NCBI GenBank assembly: GCA_946402735.1
Contig: CAMIXH010000001.1
Location: 175,175-239,174, forward strand
Origin: an uncultured Mycoplasmatota bacterium
GTDB taxonomy: Bacteria; Bacillota_I; Bacilli_A; RF39; UBA660
Reading direction: 5' to 3'
Length of the DNA stretch: 64,000 bases
The position numbers and the translations under genes are program-made. Each line of letters starts with the position of its first letter. The stretch's first letter is position 1. Below the pieces are notes generated by a model, which was given only the letters and a program-made list of their open reading frames with translations, was not told where the DNA came from and made no database searches. Positions 53,021 to 61,255 of this stretch are shown here, in pieces.

Positions 53021-54631
53021 ATGAAAAAGAAATTTATTTTTTTGTCAGTTTTTCTTTTGATTATGACATTTGTTATTGGCATTAATACTGTATTTGCTGA
53101 TGCTACATGTGATAGTTTAAAGAGTGATGAAGCTAAGGCAGCATGTAAAAAAATTGAAGAATATTGCTTTAATGAGGGTATAGGTAATACAACAGGATGT
53201 GTTTATGATCCAAATAATACTAAGTATACAAAAGTTGTTGATGAGAAAGATTGTTATGGAAATAACTGTGTTACTATGTCAGGAACTATAACAAGAGCTT
53301 ATCAAGCAATAGACAAAGATGGAAAAGCAGTATTTGCTGGATGTTATAAAGTATCATATGCTGGAAATGGTAAAAACGGAAATGGAAAAAGTGGTAATGA
53401 TGGACCAACTTCAAGATTTGCTGCTGGAACCTACTTTATTTTTAAAATATTATCACCAAATAACAATTGTAAAGAAAAAGATTCATGGACTGAAATAATT
53501 CCACCATCAAAGATAGATGGATATGATGGAAGTGATGCAATTGGTGGAGATAATGCAACATATAAATGGAAGGCTGTAGATGGTGGTGAATGTCCTTTAT
53601 TCTTTGGCTTAACAGGAAACACAACAATATGGACTTCTGATAAAAATAAATTTGTTTTTGCAGATAATATAGATGATTTAAAATTAGATAAGAAACAATT
53701 TAGAATATTATTCTGGAACAGACAAGAGTATGAAACACTAAGTGGATGTACTGTTCAAGATAAAGCAGGATATGATGCGGCTATTAAGTGTTATGATGAT
53801 GCAATAGCTGAAATTAATTCAAAAACATGTCCAGCTGATATGAGTAATATTTCTACTTATAAAGAAACATTAGATGGACTTGCAAATAAATGTAGTTCTA
53901 AATTTGAAGTTTTATATAAAATTGATTTATTAAAAGATAATGCAGCAGAGTTTTCTAAGAATTTAAAGACTGCTGTAGCTGAAAAACTAACTAAATGTCA
54001 ATATCAAAATTGTAATTTAACAGCAACAAATATAACAAATTTAACAAATGCTTTAAGTACTAAGACTTGTAAAGATGGATGTTCTGGTAAAACTGGTGCT
54101 GAGTATGATAACTGTTTATCTTGTTTAAAAGGAGCATTTAATTCATGTGGTCTAAATGCAACTCAAATTCAATGTTTAGTTGATAGTCAAAAACAAAAAG
54201 ATGAAGCTCAACAACAATTAGATCAAGAGATTGATCAAGGTCAAGAAGAACATGTAGAAGCAGAGCTAGAAGAATCTCATCAATTATTACAACAACAATA
54301 TTCTTCATATGCTGGTTCTGCAACAGTATCTGATCCAAAACTTCCAGAAGAAGGTAAGATTTCTGAATGTAAAGAAATACTAGGAGAAAACTTAGCAGCA
54401 ATAGTAAAGGTAAGTATTACAATACTACAAATAGTAGCTGCAATAATAGCAATAGTAAAAGGAATGATGGTATTAATTCCACCAATCTTAGCAAAAGATG
54501 CTGATGCACTAAAGAAAGCAGGAAGTACACTAGCTAAGATGGCAATAGTATTAGTAATAATATTCTTATTTAAACCATTATTAACATTCTTAGGAGATAT
54601 ATTAGATTTCGATACAAGTTGTATTTTATAG
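53021..54631 (+). CDS. Cys-rich exported protein with VirB2-like two-helix C-terminal module (paralogue 1)
   Basis: 536 residues: Sec signal peptide (~1-26), a large Cys-rich outside domain (~27-380), a Gln/Glu-rich helical stretch (~392-420), then a tail with two membrane helices joined by a short charged loop KDADALKKAGSTL. The tail has the architecture of VirB2/TrbC pilins, though the family link is inferred. Shared with paralogue 3: AVFAGCY, GECPLFFG-like and TSDKNKFVF segments and GCTVQD, so the ectodomains are homologous. AGGAG precedes the ATG. Confidence 0.78.
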   Translation: MKKKFIFLSVFLLIMTFVIGINTVFADATCDSLKSDEAKAACKKIEEYCFNEGIGNTTGCVYDPNNTKYTKVVDEKDCYGNNCVTMSGTITRAYQAIDKDGKAVFAGCYKVSYAGNGKNGNGKSGNDGPTSRFAAGTYFIFKILSPNNNCKEKDSWTEIIPPSKIDGYDGSDAIGGDNATYKWKAVDGGECPLFFGLTGNTTIWTSDKNKFVFADNIDDLKLDKKQFRILFWNRQEYETLSGCTVQDKAGYDAAIKCYDDAIAEINSKTCPADMSNISTYKETLDGLANKCSSKFEVLYKIDLLKDNAAEFSKNLKTAVAEKLTKCQYQNCNLTATNITNLTNALSTKTCKDGCSGKTGAEYDNCLSCLKGAFNSCGLNATQIQCLVDSQKQKDEAQQQLDQEIDQGQEEHVEAELEESHQLLQQQYSSYAGSATVSDPKLPEEGKISECKEILGENLAAIVKVSITILQIVAAIIAIVKGMMVLIPPILAKDADALKKAGSTLAKMAIVLVIIFLFKPLLTFLGDILDFDTSCIL

Positions 54632-54644
54632 TTGTATTTATTAT

Positions 54645-54676
54645 AAAAGTGTGATAGACTATATCATGCTTTTTTA
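54645..54676 (+). terminator. Terminator after paralogue 1
   Basis: An 11-bp stem (54646-54656 with 54662-54672, two G-T pairs), then Ts. Confidence 0.75.
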
Positions 54677-54691
54677 ATGAGGGGTAATTTT

Positions 54692-55081
54692 ATGAAATTT
54701 AATTATAAGAAATTAATAGTATTTATTGTATTGTTATGTTGTTTTACTGTTGTTCATGCAGATAATTTAATAGCTGATCCAACATTACCATCAGGTAATT
54801 TGACTGGATGTAGTGAAATATTAGGTGCTAACTTATCAGCAATAATCAAAGTAGCTATAACAGTAATACAAATAGTAGCTGCAATAATAGCAATAGTAAA
54901 AGGAATGATGGTATTAATTCCACCAGTTTTAGCAAAAGATGCAGATGCATTAAAGAAAGCTGGAAGCACACTTGTTAAGATGGCAATCATATTGGTAATA
55001 ATATTCTTATTTAGACCATTATTAGCATTTTTAGGAGATCTATTAGATTTTGATACATCTTGCATATTATTTATAAAATAG
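54692..55081 (+). CDS. Minimal VirB2-like two-helix protein (paralogue 2)
   Basis: 129 residues: Sec signal peptide (~1-25), about 20 residues of mature N-terminus with one Cys, then the same two-helix module as its neighbours, ending DLLDFDTSCILFIK. It lacks the ectodomain and has the size and layout of a T4SS major pilin (VirB2/TrbC). A 59-base stretch (54867-54925) is identical to 54426-54484 in paralogue 1, so duplication or gene conversion is recent. ATG 54692 follows GAGGGG. Confidence 0.78.
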   Translation: MKFNYKKLIVFIVLLCCFTVVHADNLIADPTLPSGNLTGCSEILGANLSAIIKVAITVIQIVAAIIAIVKGMMVLIPPVLAKDADALKKAGSTLVKMAIILVIIFLFRPLLAFLGDLLDFDTSCILFIK

Positions 55082-55104
55082 ACAGTTTATAGCTGTCTTT
55101 TTTA
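55080..55104 (+). terminator. Terminator after paralogue 2
   Basis: AGACAG (55080-55085) pairs with CTGTCT (55093-55098), then six Ts. Confidence 0.8.
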
Positions 55105-55123
55105 TTGTTTTTAATAGTATTTT

Positions 55124-55132
55124 TGTTATAAT
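55124..55132 (+). promoter_or_regulatory. Extended -10 promoter of paralogue 3
   Basis: TGTTATAAT (TATAAT at 55127-55132), 17 bases before the chosen ATG, so each paralogue can be expressed on its own. Confidence 0.6.
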
Positions 55133-55149
55133 TATAATAGGTGAATAGT

Positions 55150-56949
55150 ATGAAGAGAATAATAAGGTTTTTATTTGTTTTGATGTTTTTAATGATATCA
55201 ATTACTTACGTTAGAGCAGAGGATGATGATTTAAGTCCAACTTCTCAGGGTCAAATAGAAACTCAAAAATCTGCTATTGATAAATATTGTAGTGAAAACG
55301 AAAAAATAACTGGATGTATATATGATAAAAGTAGCAATTTATATTCTGGTACTAAAGAAGTTGATTACGCTTTTTGGTGGCCGGCTAATAAGATAAATAT
55401 AGCACAATATTTTAAAGTTCCATCTGGTGTTACATTGACAAGAGGGTATCAAACATTTGACGGAAACGGAAATGCTGTATTTGCTGGTTGCTATAGATTT
55501 AATACAACTATTGATGTAAAGGTAAAGAGTAGCAATAGTTTTTGGGCTACATTTGATAAAACTGAAAAAGTAAATACTACTGTTTTCGTATTTCAAATAG
55601 TTACTGGAACTGGAAATAATTGTAAAGTTACAAAATCATTTGTTGTTCCTTCAAAAGGATTAAAAAAATCTTTTGATAAAGGAACATATAGTGGACAAGA
55701 ATTTGCACATAATGAATCATTTGGTATTCAGCATACATTGGCAACATTAAATGGTTGGGTAGCAGAAGAAAATGGAGATTGTCCAAAAGTATTTGGTTAT
55801 ACAGCTAATACTAGATGGTATACTTCTGATAAAAATAAATATATTTTTTCAAATAATGCATCTGATTTTAATATAGATACAATTTCATTCTTTGGCGGAG
55901 AAGCATATAAAACAAGACCTGGTTGTACTGTAGAAGATGTTGATGGAAAAGCAAAGGCACAAGAATTGTTAGACAAAGTATTAAAAGAAATCAATGGAAG
56001 AAGCTGTCCAGCTAAGATTGAAGAAATGGAATCTTTCTCTGATAATCTAGAAAAATGGTATGAAAATATTAGAAAGAATAATGAATATAGAGTACTTTGG
56101 TCAGCAGGACTTGCTGATGAAGTAACAAAGAAAAGTGCTGAAGTTCAAATAAGTGAAGCAATTCATAATAAAATAAGTGATTGCCAATATAAGATTTGCA
56201 AAGTTTCTGATACTCAAAGAAGAACCGTTGAGGCAAATCTAGGTGCTGATTGTAAAAATGGATGTACTCTAACAAATGTAAGAACTCCATCTGAAAGTGA
56301 AAATGCTAAATGTTATTGTTGTGGTGGATCACAAGGATGTACATATGCATGGATGGAAAATGGTGGAAGTTCATGTTCTCTTCAAAGCAGCGTTTCAAAA
56401 GATCAATGTATTGGAACAACAAAAGATTTAACATGTAGAAGGTGTTTAATTAATGCATATGATAAAGCAAATTTAACAGATGAACAAAAATCATGTATGG
56501 CTGGAAATGAAATTGCTAAATTATTAACAGAAAAAAATCTTGAAAATGCAAATGAAGACGCAGCAGATAAAGATGTTGAAAAAGAAATAGAAGAAAATAG
56601 ACAATTAAGAGAAGATATATATAAAAGATTAGGTACTAGTGGAATAACATTTGATTTTAAAATACCTGAAGGTAACATAAGTACATGTAAAGAACTAATG
56701 GGAGAGAACTTATCAGCAATAATCAAAGTAGCAATAACAGTAATCCAAATAGTAGCAGCAATAATAGCAATAGTTAAAGGTATGATGGTATTAATTCCAC
56801 CAATCCTAGCAAAAGATGCTGATGCATTAAAGAAAGCGGGAAGCACACTTGTTAAGATGGCAATAATACTAGTAATAATATTCTTATTTAAACCATTATT
56901 AACATTCTTAGGAGATCTATTAGATTTTGATACATCATGTATCTTATAA
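55150..56949 (+). CDS. Cys-rich exported protein with VirB2-like two-helix C-terminal module (paralogue 3)
   Basis: 599 residues: signal peptide (~1-24), Cys-rich ectodomain (~25-470) homologous to paralogue 1 but with an inserted CYCCGGSQGC region, a charged helix (~475-500), then the two-helix tail ending FDTSCIL. Aromatic and Gly-rich segments suggest a beta-rich, disulfide-linked fold. ATG 55150 is chosen because GGTGA is 5 bases upstream; GTG 55141 overlaps it. No adhesin or toxin family recognised. Confidence 0.78.
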   Translation: MKRIIRFLFVLMFLMISITYVRAEDDDLSPTSQGQIETQKSAIDKYCSENEKITGCIYDKSSNLYSGTKEVDYAFWWPANKINIAQYFKVPSGVTLTRGYQTFDGNGNAVFAGCYRFNTTIDVKVKSSNSFWATFDKTEKVNTTVFVFQIVTGTGNNCKVTKSFVVPSKGLKKSFDKGTYSGQEFAHNESFGIQHTLATLNGWVAEENGDCPKVFGYTANTRWYTSDKNKYIFSNNASDFNIDTISFFGGEAYKTRPGCTVEDVDGKAKAQELLDKVLKEINGRSCPAKIEEMESFSDNLEKWYENIRKNNEYRVLWSAGLADEVTKKSAEVQISEAIHNKISDCQYKICKVSDTQRRTVEANLGADCKNGCTLTNVRTPSESENAKCYCCGGSQGCTYAWMENGGSSCSLQSSVSKDQCIGTTKDLTCRRCLINAYDKANLTDEQKSCMAGNEIAKLLTEKNLENANEDAADKDVEKEIEENRQLREDIYKRLGTSGITFDFKIPEGNISTCKELMGENLSAIIKVAITVIQIVAAIIAIVKGMMVLIPPILAKDADALKKAGSTLVKMAIILVIIFLFKPLLTFLGDLLDFDTSCIL

Positions 56950-56954
56950 AATAT

Positions 56955-56988
56955 AAGGGATATTTATAAAATATCTCTTTTTTTTTAG
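56955..56988 (+). terminator. Terminator closing the two-helix-tail cluster
   Basis: A 10-bp stem (56955-56964 with 56970-56979, one G-T) followed by a long T-run. Confidence 0.85.
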
Positions 56989-56997
56989 AAAAAAATG

Positions 56998-57006
56998 TGT
57001 TAAAAT
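56998..57006 (+). promoter_or_regulatory. rpsB extended -10 promoter
   Basis: TGTTAAAAT (TAAAAT at 57001-57006). The leader to rpsB is about 110 bases long, unusual in this compact window. Confidence 0.55.
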
Positions 57007-57043
57007 AAATTGGCTTTAAGAAAAAAGACATGTATATTGATTT

Positions 57044-57079
57044 AATATTCTAGTGCTAAAAGAGATTTTAGTGGATATT
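57044..57079 (+). promoter_or_regulatory. Structured rpsB leader element
   Basis: Outer stem AATATTC/GGATATT (57044-57050 with 57073-57079, one T-G) and inner stem CTAAAA/TTTTAG with GAGA loop, separated by an asymmetric bulge (TAGTG against T). This is a plausible S2 autoregulation site; I do not match it to a named family. Confidence 0.45.
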
Positions 57080-57124
57080 AATTTAAAGATATGCAGAAGA
57101 AAAAAACGAAAGGAGAGAGAAAAT

Positions 57125-58177
57125 ATGGCAGTTATTGCAAAAAGTTATTTATTAGAAGCTGGTGTTCATTTTGGTCATCAAGCTAAAAGATGGAATCCTA
57201 AAATGAAGGAATTCATATTTACTACAAGAGATGATATTCACATTATCGATTTACAAAAAACTGTTGATAAAATTGAAGAAGCTTACGCTGAACTTCTTAA
57301 AGCAACTGAAAACGGTGGTAAGGTTCTATTTGTTGGTACTAAGAAACAAGCTAAAGAAGCTTGTCAAGAAGAAGCAACAAGATGTAATAGTTTTTATGTA
57401 ACAGAAAGATGGTTAGGAGGTACTTTAACTAACTTCAGAACAATTAGAGAAAGAATCAAAAAACTATCTGAAATCGAAGAAATGGAAAAATCAGGTAAAT
57501 TTGAATTATTACCTAAAAAAGAAGTAGCTAAATTACAAAAGGAATACAACAGATTAAATACTTTACTTTCTGGTATCAGAGAAATGGAAAGATTACCAAA
57601 AGCAGTTATTGTTGTTGATCCAAGAGTAGAATTAAATGCTATTAAAGAAGCTAGAAGACTTCATATTCCAGTATTTGGAATTGTAGATACAAACTGTGAT
57701 CCAGATGATGTAGATTTCCCAATTCCAGCAAATGATGACGCTGTAAGAAGTGTTAAAGTAGTTTTAGGAGTTTTAGCTAATGCTGTTTGCGAAAGCAATA
57801 ATCTTCCACTTGTTGATTATGTAACTGAAGATGAAACAGTTGCAAAAGCAGCAAAAGAAATTAAAGTTGAAACTAAAGTAGTTGAACTTGATGATTTCAG
57901 TGAAGAAGCTATTAAAGAAGCTAAAGCTGAAAAAGAAGAAGCTCCAAAAGCAGAAAAACCTAAAAAAGAAACTAAAAAAGAAGAAGCTCCAAAAGCAGAA
58001 AAACCTAAAAAAGAAACTAAAAAAGAAGAAGCTCCAAAAGCAGAAAAACCTAAAAAAGAAGAAACTGTAGATTATAGTAAAATGACAGTTGCTGAACTTA
58101 AGAAACTTGCTAAAGAAAAAGGTATCACTGGATATTCAACTATGAAAAAAGATGAATTAATTTCATCATTAAATTAG
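57125..58177 (+). CDS. rpsB: 30S ribosomal protein S2 with Lys/Glu-rich repeats and a Rho_N/SAP-like tail
   Basis: Residues ~1-245 are normal S2 ([35 protein letters not shown]). Then comes an extension of ~100 residues: nearly three copies of a 15-residue [15 protein letters not shown] repeat (from residue 271) and a terminal ~30-residue helix-extended-helix unit with [15 protein letters not shown], like Rho N-terminal or SAP motifs that bind nucleic acid. Standard S2 is ~250 residues; this is 350. The ATG at 57125 follows AAAGGAGAG; the frame is open further back but without a site. Confidence 0.95.
   Translation: MAVIAKSYLLEAGVHFGHQAKRWNPKMKEFIFTTRDDIHIIDLQKTVDKIEEAYAELLKATENGGKVLFVGTKKQAKEACQEEATRCNSFYVTERWLGGTLTNFRTIRERIKKLSEIEEMEKSGKFELLPKKEVAKLQKEYNRLNTLLSGIREMERLPKAVIVVDPRVELNAIKEARRLHIPVFGIVDTNCDPDDVDFPIPANDDAVRSVKVVLGVLANAVCESNNLPLVDYVTEDETVAKAAKEIKVETKVVELDDFSEEAIKEAKAEKEEAPKAEKPKKETKKEEAPKAEKPKKETKKEEAPKAEKPKKEETVDYSKMTVAELKKLAKEKGITGYSTMKKDELISSLN
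57935..58063 (+). repeat. 45-bp in-frame tandem repeat in rpsB
   Basis: Units begin at 57935, 57980 and 58025 with GAAGAAGCTCC; two full copies and a partial third, nearly identical at the DNA level, each coding 15 residues. Such repeats can change copy number by slippage or recombination. Confidence 0.9.
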
Positions 58178-58185
58178 GAGGAAAT

Positions 58186-59058
58186 ATGAATATTACGGCT
58201 AGTATGGTTAAAGACTTAAGAGAAAAAACTGGCGCTGGAATGATGGATTGTAAAAAAGCCTTAGTAGAATGCGAAGGCGATATGGATAAAGCAATCGATT
58301 ATTTAAGAGAAAAGGGAATCTCTAAAGCAGCAAAGAAAGCTGAAAGAATTGCTGCAGAAGGTCTTGCTAATTTCTATGTAAAAGGTAATGATGCTGTTGT
58401 TTTAGAATTAAACTCTGAAACAGACTTCGTTGCTAAAAATGCTGAATTTAAAGAATTACTTGATAAAATTGGAAATGCAATTTTAGAAAGTAATGTTACT
58501 GATTTAGAAGGAGCATTAAATATTAAAGTTGGTAAAGAAACAGTTAACGATTTAATTGTTAATGCTACAGCTAAAATTGGTGAAAAAATTAGTTTAAGAA
58601 GATTTGAAAAAGTAACTAAAACTAAGAACGATGTATTTGGAACATATTTACATATGGGTGGAAAAATAGCATCTTTAACAGTTGTTGAAGGATCTGATGA
58701 AGCTGTAGCTAAAGATGTAGCTATGCAAGCAGCAGCTATGAGACCACTTTATACTACAATTGAAAGTGTTCCAGAAGAAGACTTAGAACATGAAAAATCT
58801 GTAATTAGAGAACAAGTTATTAATGAAGGTAAAAAACCAGAATTTGCTGATAAGATTGTAGAAGGTAGAATTAGAAAATTCTATGAAGAAACAGTTTTAG
58901 AAGAACAAGCATTTATTAAAGATTCAGGAATAAGTGTTAAAACTTATTTAGAAAATAATAAATCTAAACTTGTTAAACTAGTTAGATATGAAGTAGGCGA
59001 AGGTATGGAAAAGAGAAATGACAACTTTGCTGAAGAAGTTATGAGTCAAATTAAATAA
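58186..59058 (+). CDS. tsf: Elongation factor Ts
   Basis: Exchanges GDP for GTP on EF-Tu. UBA-like N-terminus with LREKTGAGMMDCKKAL, core with LNSETDFVAKN and the HMGGKIASLTVVEG segment. 290 residues, normal. It follows rpsB by 8 bases with AGGAGG, the conserved rpsB-tsf operon. Confidence 0.97.
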   Translation: MNITASMVKDLREKTGAGMMDCKKALVECEGDMDKAIDYLREKGISKAAKKAERIAAEGLANFYVKGNDAVVLELNSETDFVAKNAEFKELLDKIGNAILESNVTDLEGALNIKVGKETVNDLIVNATAKIGEKISLRRFEKVTKTKNDVFGTYLHMGGKIASLTVVEGSDEAVAKDVAMQAAAMRPLYTTIESVPEEDLEHEKSVIREQVINEGKKPEFADKIVEGRIRKFYEETVLEEQAFIKDSGISVKTYLENNKSKLVKLVRYEVGEGMEKRNDNFAEEVMSQIK

Positions 59059-59068
59059 TTAATCAAAT

Positions 59069-59100
59069 AAAAAAACCTTATCAATCGATAAGGTTTTTAT
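59069..59100. terminator. Bidirectional terminator between tsf and the serpin gene
   Basis: AAAAACCTTATC (59071-59082) pairs perfectly with GATAAGGTTTTT (59087-59098) around AATC, serving both converging genes. Confidence 0.9.
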
Positions 59101-59107
59101 TTTGCAT

Positions 59108-60415
59108 TTATTTACAAAGATTTGTGTTATCTTCCCATTTAATTGGTTCATAAACTGTTCCAAAGAACCAAATATTATTTGAATTCTTTTCTTTGATGAT
59201 ATAAATAAATGGTTTATTAAATTCGATATTTATTACTTCTTTCTTTTCTATAAATGCTGTATTTTTATCTAGTATAAATACAGTAACAGCAGCAGCTTTA
59301 GTTCCACTTTCAGAAAGCTCTATATGTGTTTTATGAATAGATTTACTTACGAATAATTCTAGTTCAGAATCTTCATTGACCATCTTTTTAAAGTTAGCTA
59401 AGCTACCATTAAATGCATCAGTCATTCCTAATTGATTTAGCATTGTTTGGAATTCTTCATAAGTATAATCATAAGTGTATTTTGGAAGTGAGTAATTAAT
59501 ATCTGTTTTACTATCACTTGATTTTTTAGTTTTTAATAAATTATTTAATTCATTAGCATTAAATGTTTTTAAATATTCTGTTATATCCTTATTTGGAAGA
59601 ATAGCTATATATTCAAGCGCTACAGTGTTTTCATTTTCTTCCCATACAACTTCATTTGTTTTAGTATCATATATTTTATAGTCTTTTATAATACCTTTAG
59701 CATTGTCATTTTCGATATAATAAACATCATTTTCACCATGCATCATAGCTGTATTCATTTTAGTATTATCTATCTTAGTAAACTGTTCACTCTTAGTATT
59801 ATGACATTCAAATGGATTTTTCCATTCAACATCTATTGCTATTGTATTAGCTACACCAAGTACAAAGTCAGCACTAAGTTCTCCAATTGCTTCAGGAATC
59901 ATTTTATATGTTTTCTCACTTATCCAATCGTTTGCTTTCTTTGGAGTTTCAAATTTATCAAACATTAGATCTGAAGCATATTTTGTTTGTAGTGCACTAA
60001 TAAATGTATTGTTGATATCACTTTTATATTTATCTCTTACAAATAATAAGTTAGCAATACCAATTCTATTTTTTACATTTACCATATTTGGTAATGTATA
60101 GCCATTTAATAGAGTATCAATTTGAGTTTTAGTATTACCATCAGCTCCTTCATTTAAAAGTGATAATGCAAATCCCATTGATAGAGGACTAATTAAATAG
60201 TTTTGATTTTTAACTAATTTATTAGTTTCATAGATAATTTTGTAGTCAAAATCTTGATTGGGATTATCTACGACTACATTTGGATTTGGACCCGGTGTTG
60301 GGTTTGGTTCTGGTTCTGGTGTTTTATTAAATACTTTCTTATACACTATTAGTACACTTATTATTACAACTAAAACTAGAATAATAAAAATCATCAATTT
60401 TTTTCTTTTTTCCAA
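59108..60415 (-). CDS. Membrane-anchored serpin
   Basis: 435 residues: an N-terminal membrane helix (~7-26), a Pro/Asn linker (~32-52), then a serpin fold starting near SPLSMGFALSLLNEGADG. The hinge before the reactive loop, ELSESGTKAAAVT, has the small residues of inhibitory serpins, and the signature FNKPFIYIIKEKNSNNIWFF follows. Serpins trap serine proteases; target is unknown, and host or competitor proteases are plausible for a gut bacterium. Start is TTG 60415 after AAGGAG; no in-frame ATG lies nearby upstream. Confidence 0.9.
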   Translation of the reverse strand: MEKRKKLMIFIILVLVVIISVLIVYKKVFNKTPEPEPNPTPGPNPNVVVDNPNQDFDYKIIYETNKLVKNQNYLISPLSMGFALSLLNEGADGNTKTQIDTLLNGYTLPNMVNVKNRIGIANLLFVRDKYKSDINNTFISALQTKYASDLMFDKFETPKKANDWISEKTYKMIPEAIGELSADFVLGVANTIAIDVEWKNPFECHNTKSEQFTKIDNTKMNTAMMHGENDVYYIENDNAKGIIKDYKIYDTKTNEVVWEENENTVALEYIAILPNKDITEYLKTFNANELNNLLKTKKSSDSKTDINYSLPKYTYDYTYEEFQTMLNQLGMTDAFNGSLANFKKMVNEDSELELFVSKSIHKTHIELSESGTKAAAVTVFILDKNTAFIEKKEVINIEFNKPFIYIIKEKNSNNIWFFGTVYEPIKWEDNTNLCK

Positions 60416-60486
60416 TTTAATCTCATCTCCTTATTTTAAGTATATCATAAAATATAATTTTATTTATTTTTTTCCTCGATTTTTAC

Positions 60487-60515
60487 TTGAAATTAGACAA
60501 AAATTATACTATAAT
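60487..60515 (+). promoter_or_regulatory. rpsU-yqeY promoter
   Basis: TTGAAA (60487-60492), 17-bp spacer, perfect TATAAT (60510-60515). The ~70 bases before it hold the serpin promoter on the other strand. Confidence 0.75.
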
Positions 60516-60545
60516 CATTAATAGTCATGAAGGGAGGGAAGAAAA

Positions 60546-60740
60546 ATGACACACGTAGATGTTAAAGACGGAAATGTTGAGGGTGCATTAAAACGTTTTA
60601 AGATGAAAGTTCAAAGAAGCGGAGTCCCTACTGAAATGAAGAAGAGAAGAGAATACTCTAAACCTGGCATTGTAAGAAGAGAAGCTAAAAAAGAAGCTAT
60701 CAGAAATGCTAAAAAACACAATAGACAAAGAAATTACTAA
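60546..60740 (+). CDS. rpsU: 30S ribosomal protein S21
   Basis: A 64-residue, very basic S21 with VEGALKRFKMKVQRSGV and YSKPGIVRRE. GGGAGGG precedes the ATG. The rpsU-yqeY pair is conserved in Firmicutes. Confidence 0.97.
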   Translation: MTHVDVKDGNVEGALKRFKMKVQRSGVPTEMKKRREYSKPGIVRREAKKEAIRNAKKHNRQRNY

Positions 60741-60755
60741 TAAGGAGTGAAACTT

Positions 60756-61205
60756 ATGTTATACGAAAAAATATCTAAAGATATGATTGAAGCAATGAAA
60801 GCTGGTAATAAAGAAAAAGTTAGTACTTTAAGATTATTAAAAGCTGCTATTGATAAATATCTTATTGATAACAAAATGGAAAGACATGAAACTACTGATG
60901 AAACTGTAATAGAAGTAGTTAGTAAACAAGTTAAGACTCTTAAAGAAAGTATTGTTGAATTCGAAAAAGGAAACCGTACAGACTTAGTAGAATCAGCAAA
61001 TAAAGAAATTAGTGTATTAAATGAATATTTACCAGAACAATTAAGTGCTGAAGAACTTAATAAAATAATTGATGAAGTTTTTGATAAAGTAAAACCAACT
61101 TCTATGAAAGATATGGGTACTATTATGAAAGAACTTAAACCATTAGTAACTGGTAAAGCAGATATGAAAGATGTTAATACAATAATTAGAGAAAGATTAA
61201 ATTAA
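60756..61205 (+). CDS. yqeY: GatB/YqeY domain protein
   Basis: A 149-residue helical protein matching stand-alone YqeY (KISKDMIEAMKAGNKEKVSTLRLL, YLPEQLS, DMGTIMKELKPLVTGKADMK), related to the tail domain of the GatB amidotransferase subunit. Its role in tRNA metabolism is inferred. ATG 60756 with AAGGAG at 8 bases; GTG 60747 overlaps that site. Confidence 0.93.
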   Translation: MLYEKISKDMIEAMKAGNKEKVSTLRLLKAAIDKYLIDNKMERHETTDETVIEVVSKQVKTLKESIVEFEKGNRTDLVESANKEISVLNEYLPEQLSAEELNKIIDEVFDKVKPTSMKDMGTIMKELKPLVTGKADMKDVNTIIRERLN

Positions 61206-61227
61206 GAAGTGTAAACTTCTTTTTTTA
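61204..61227 (+). terminator. Terminator after yqeY
   Basis: AAGAAGT (61204-61210) pairs with ACTTCTT (61215-61221), then Ts. Confidence 0.8.
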
Positions 61228-61239
61228 TTTGTTTAAATA

Positions 61240-61248
61240 TGTTAAAAT
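61240..61248 (+). promoter_or_regulatory. Extended -10 promoter of the phosphoesterase, leaderless configuration
   Basis: TGTTAAAAT (TAAAAT at 61243-61248); the ATG at 61256 is 8 bases after its last base. Confidence 0.55.
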
Positions 61249-61255
61249 TGTTTTT

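Noticed and set aside
56403..56846. 147-codon minus-strand ORF inside paralogue 3
   Set aside because: It mirrors the conserved two-helix module; a similar antisense frame is open in paralogue 2 for the same reason.
57935..58063. CRISPR-like direct repeats
   Set aside because: The repeats are contiguous, in frame and coding, with no spacers.
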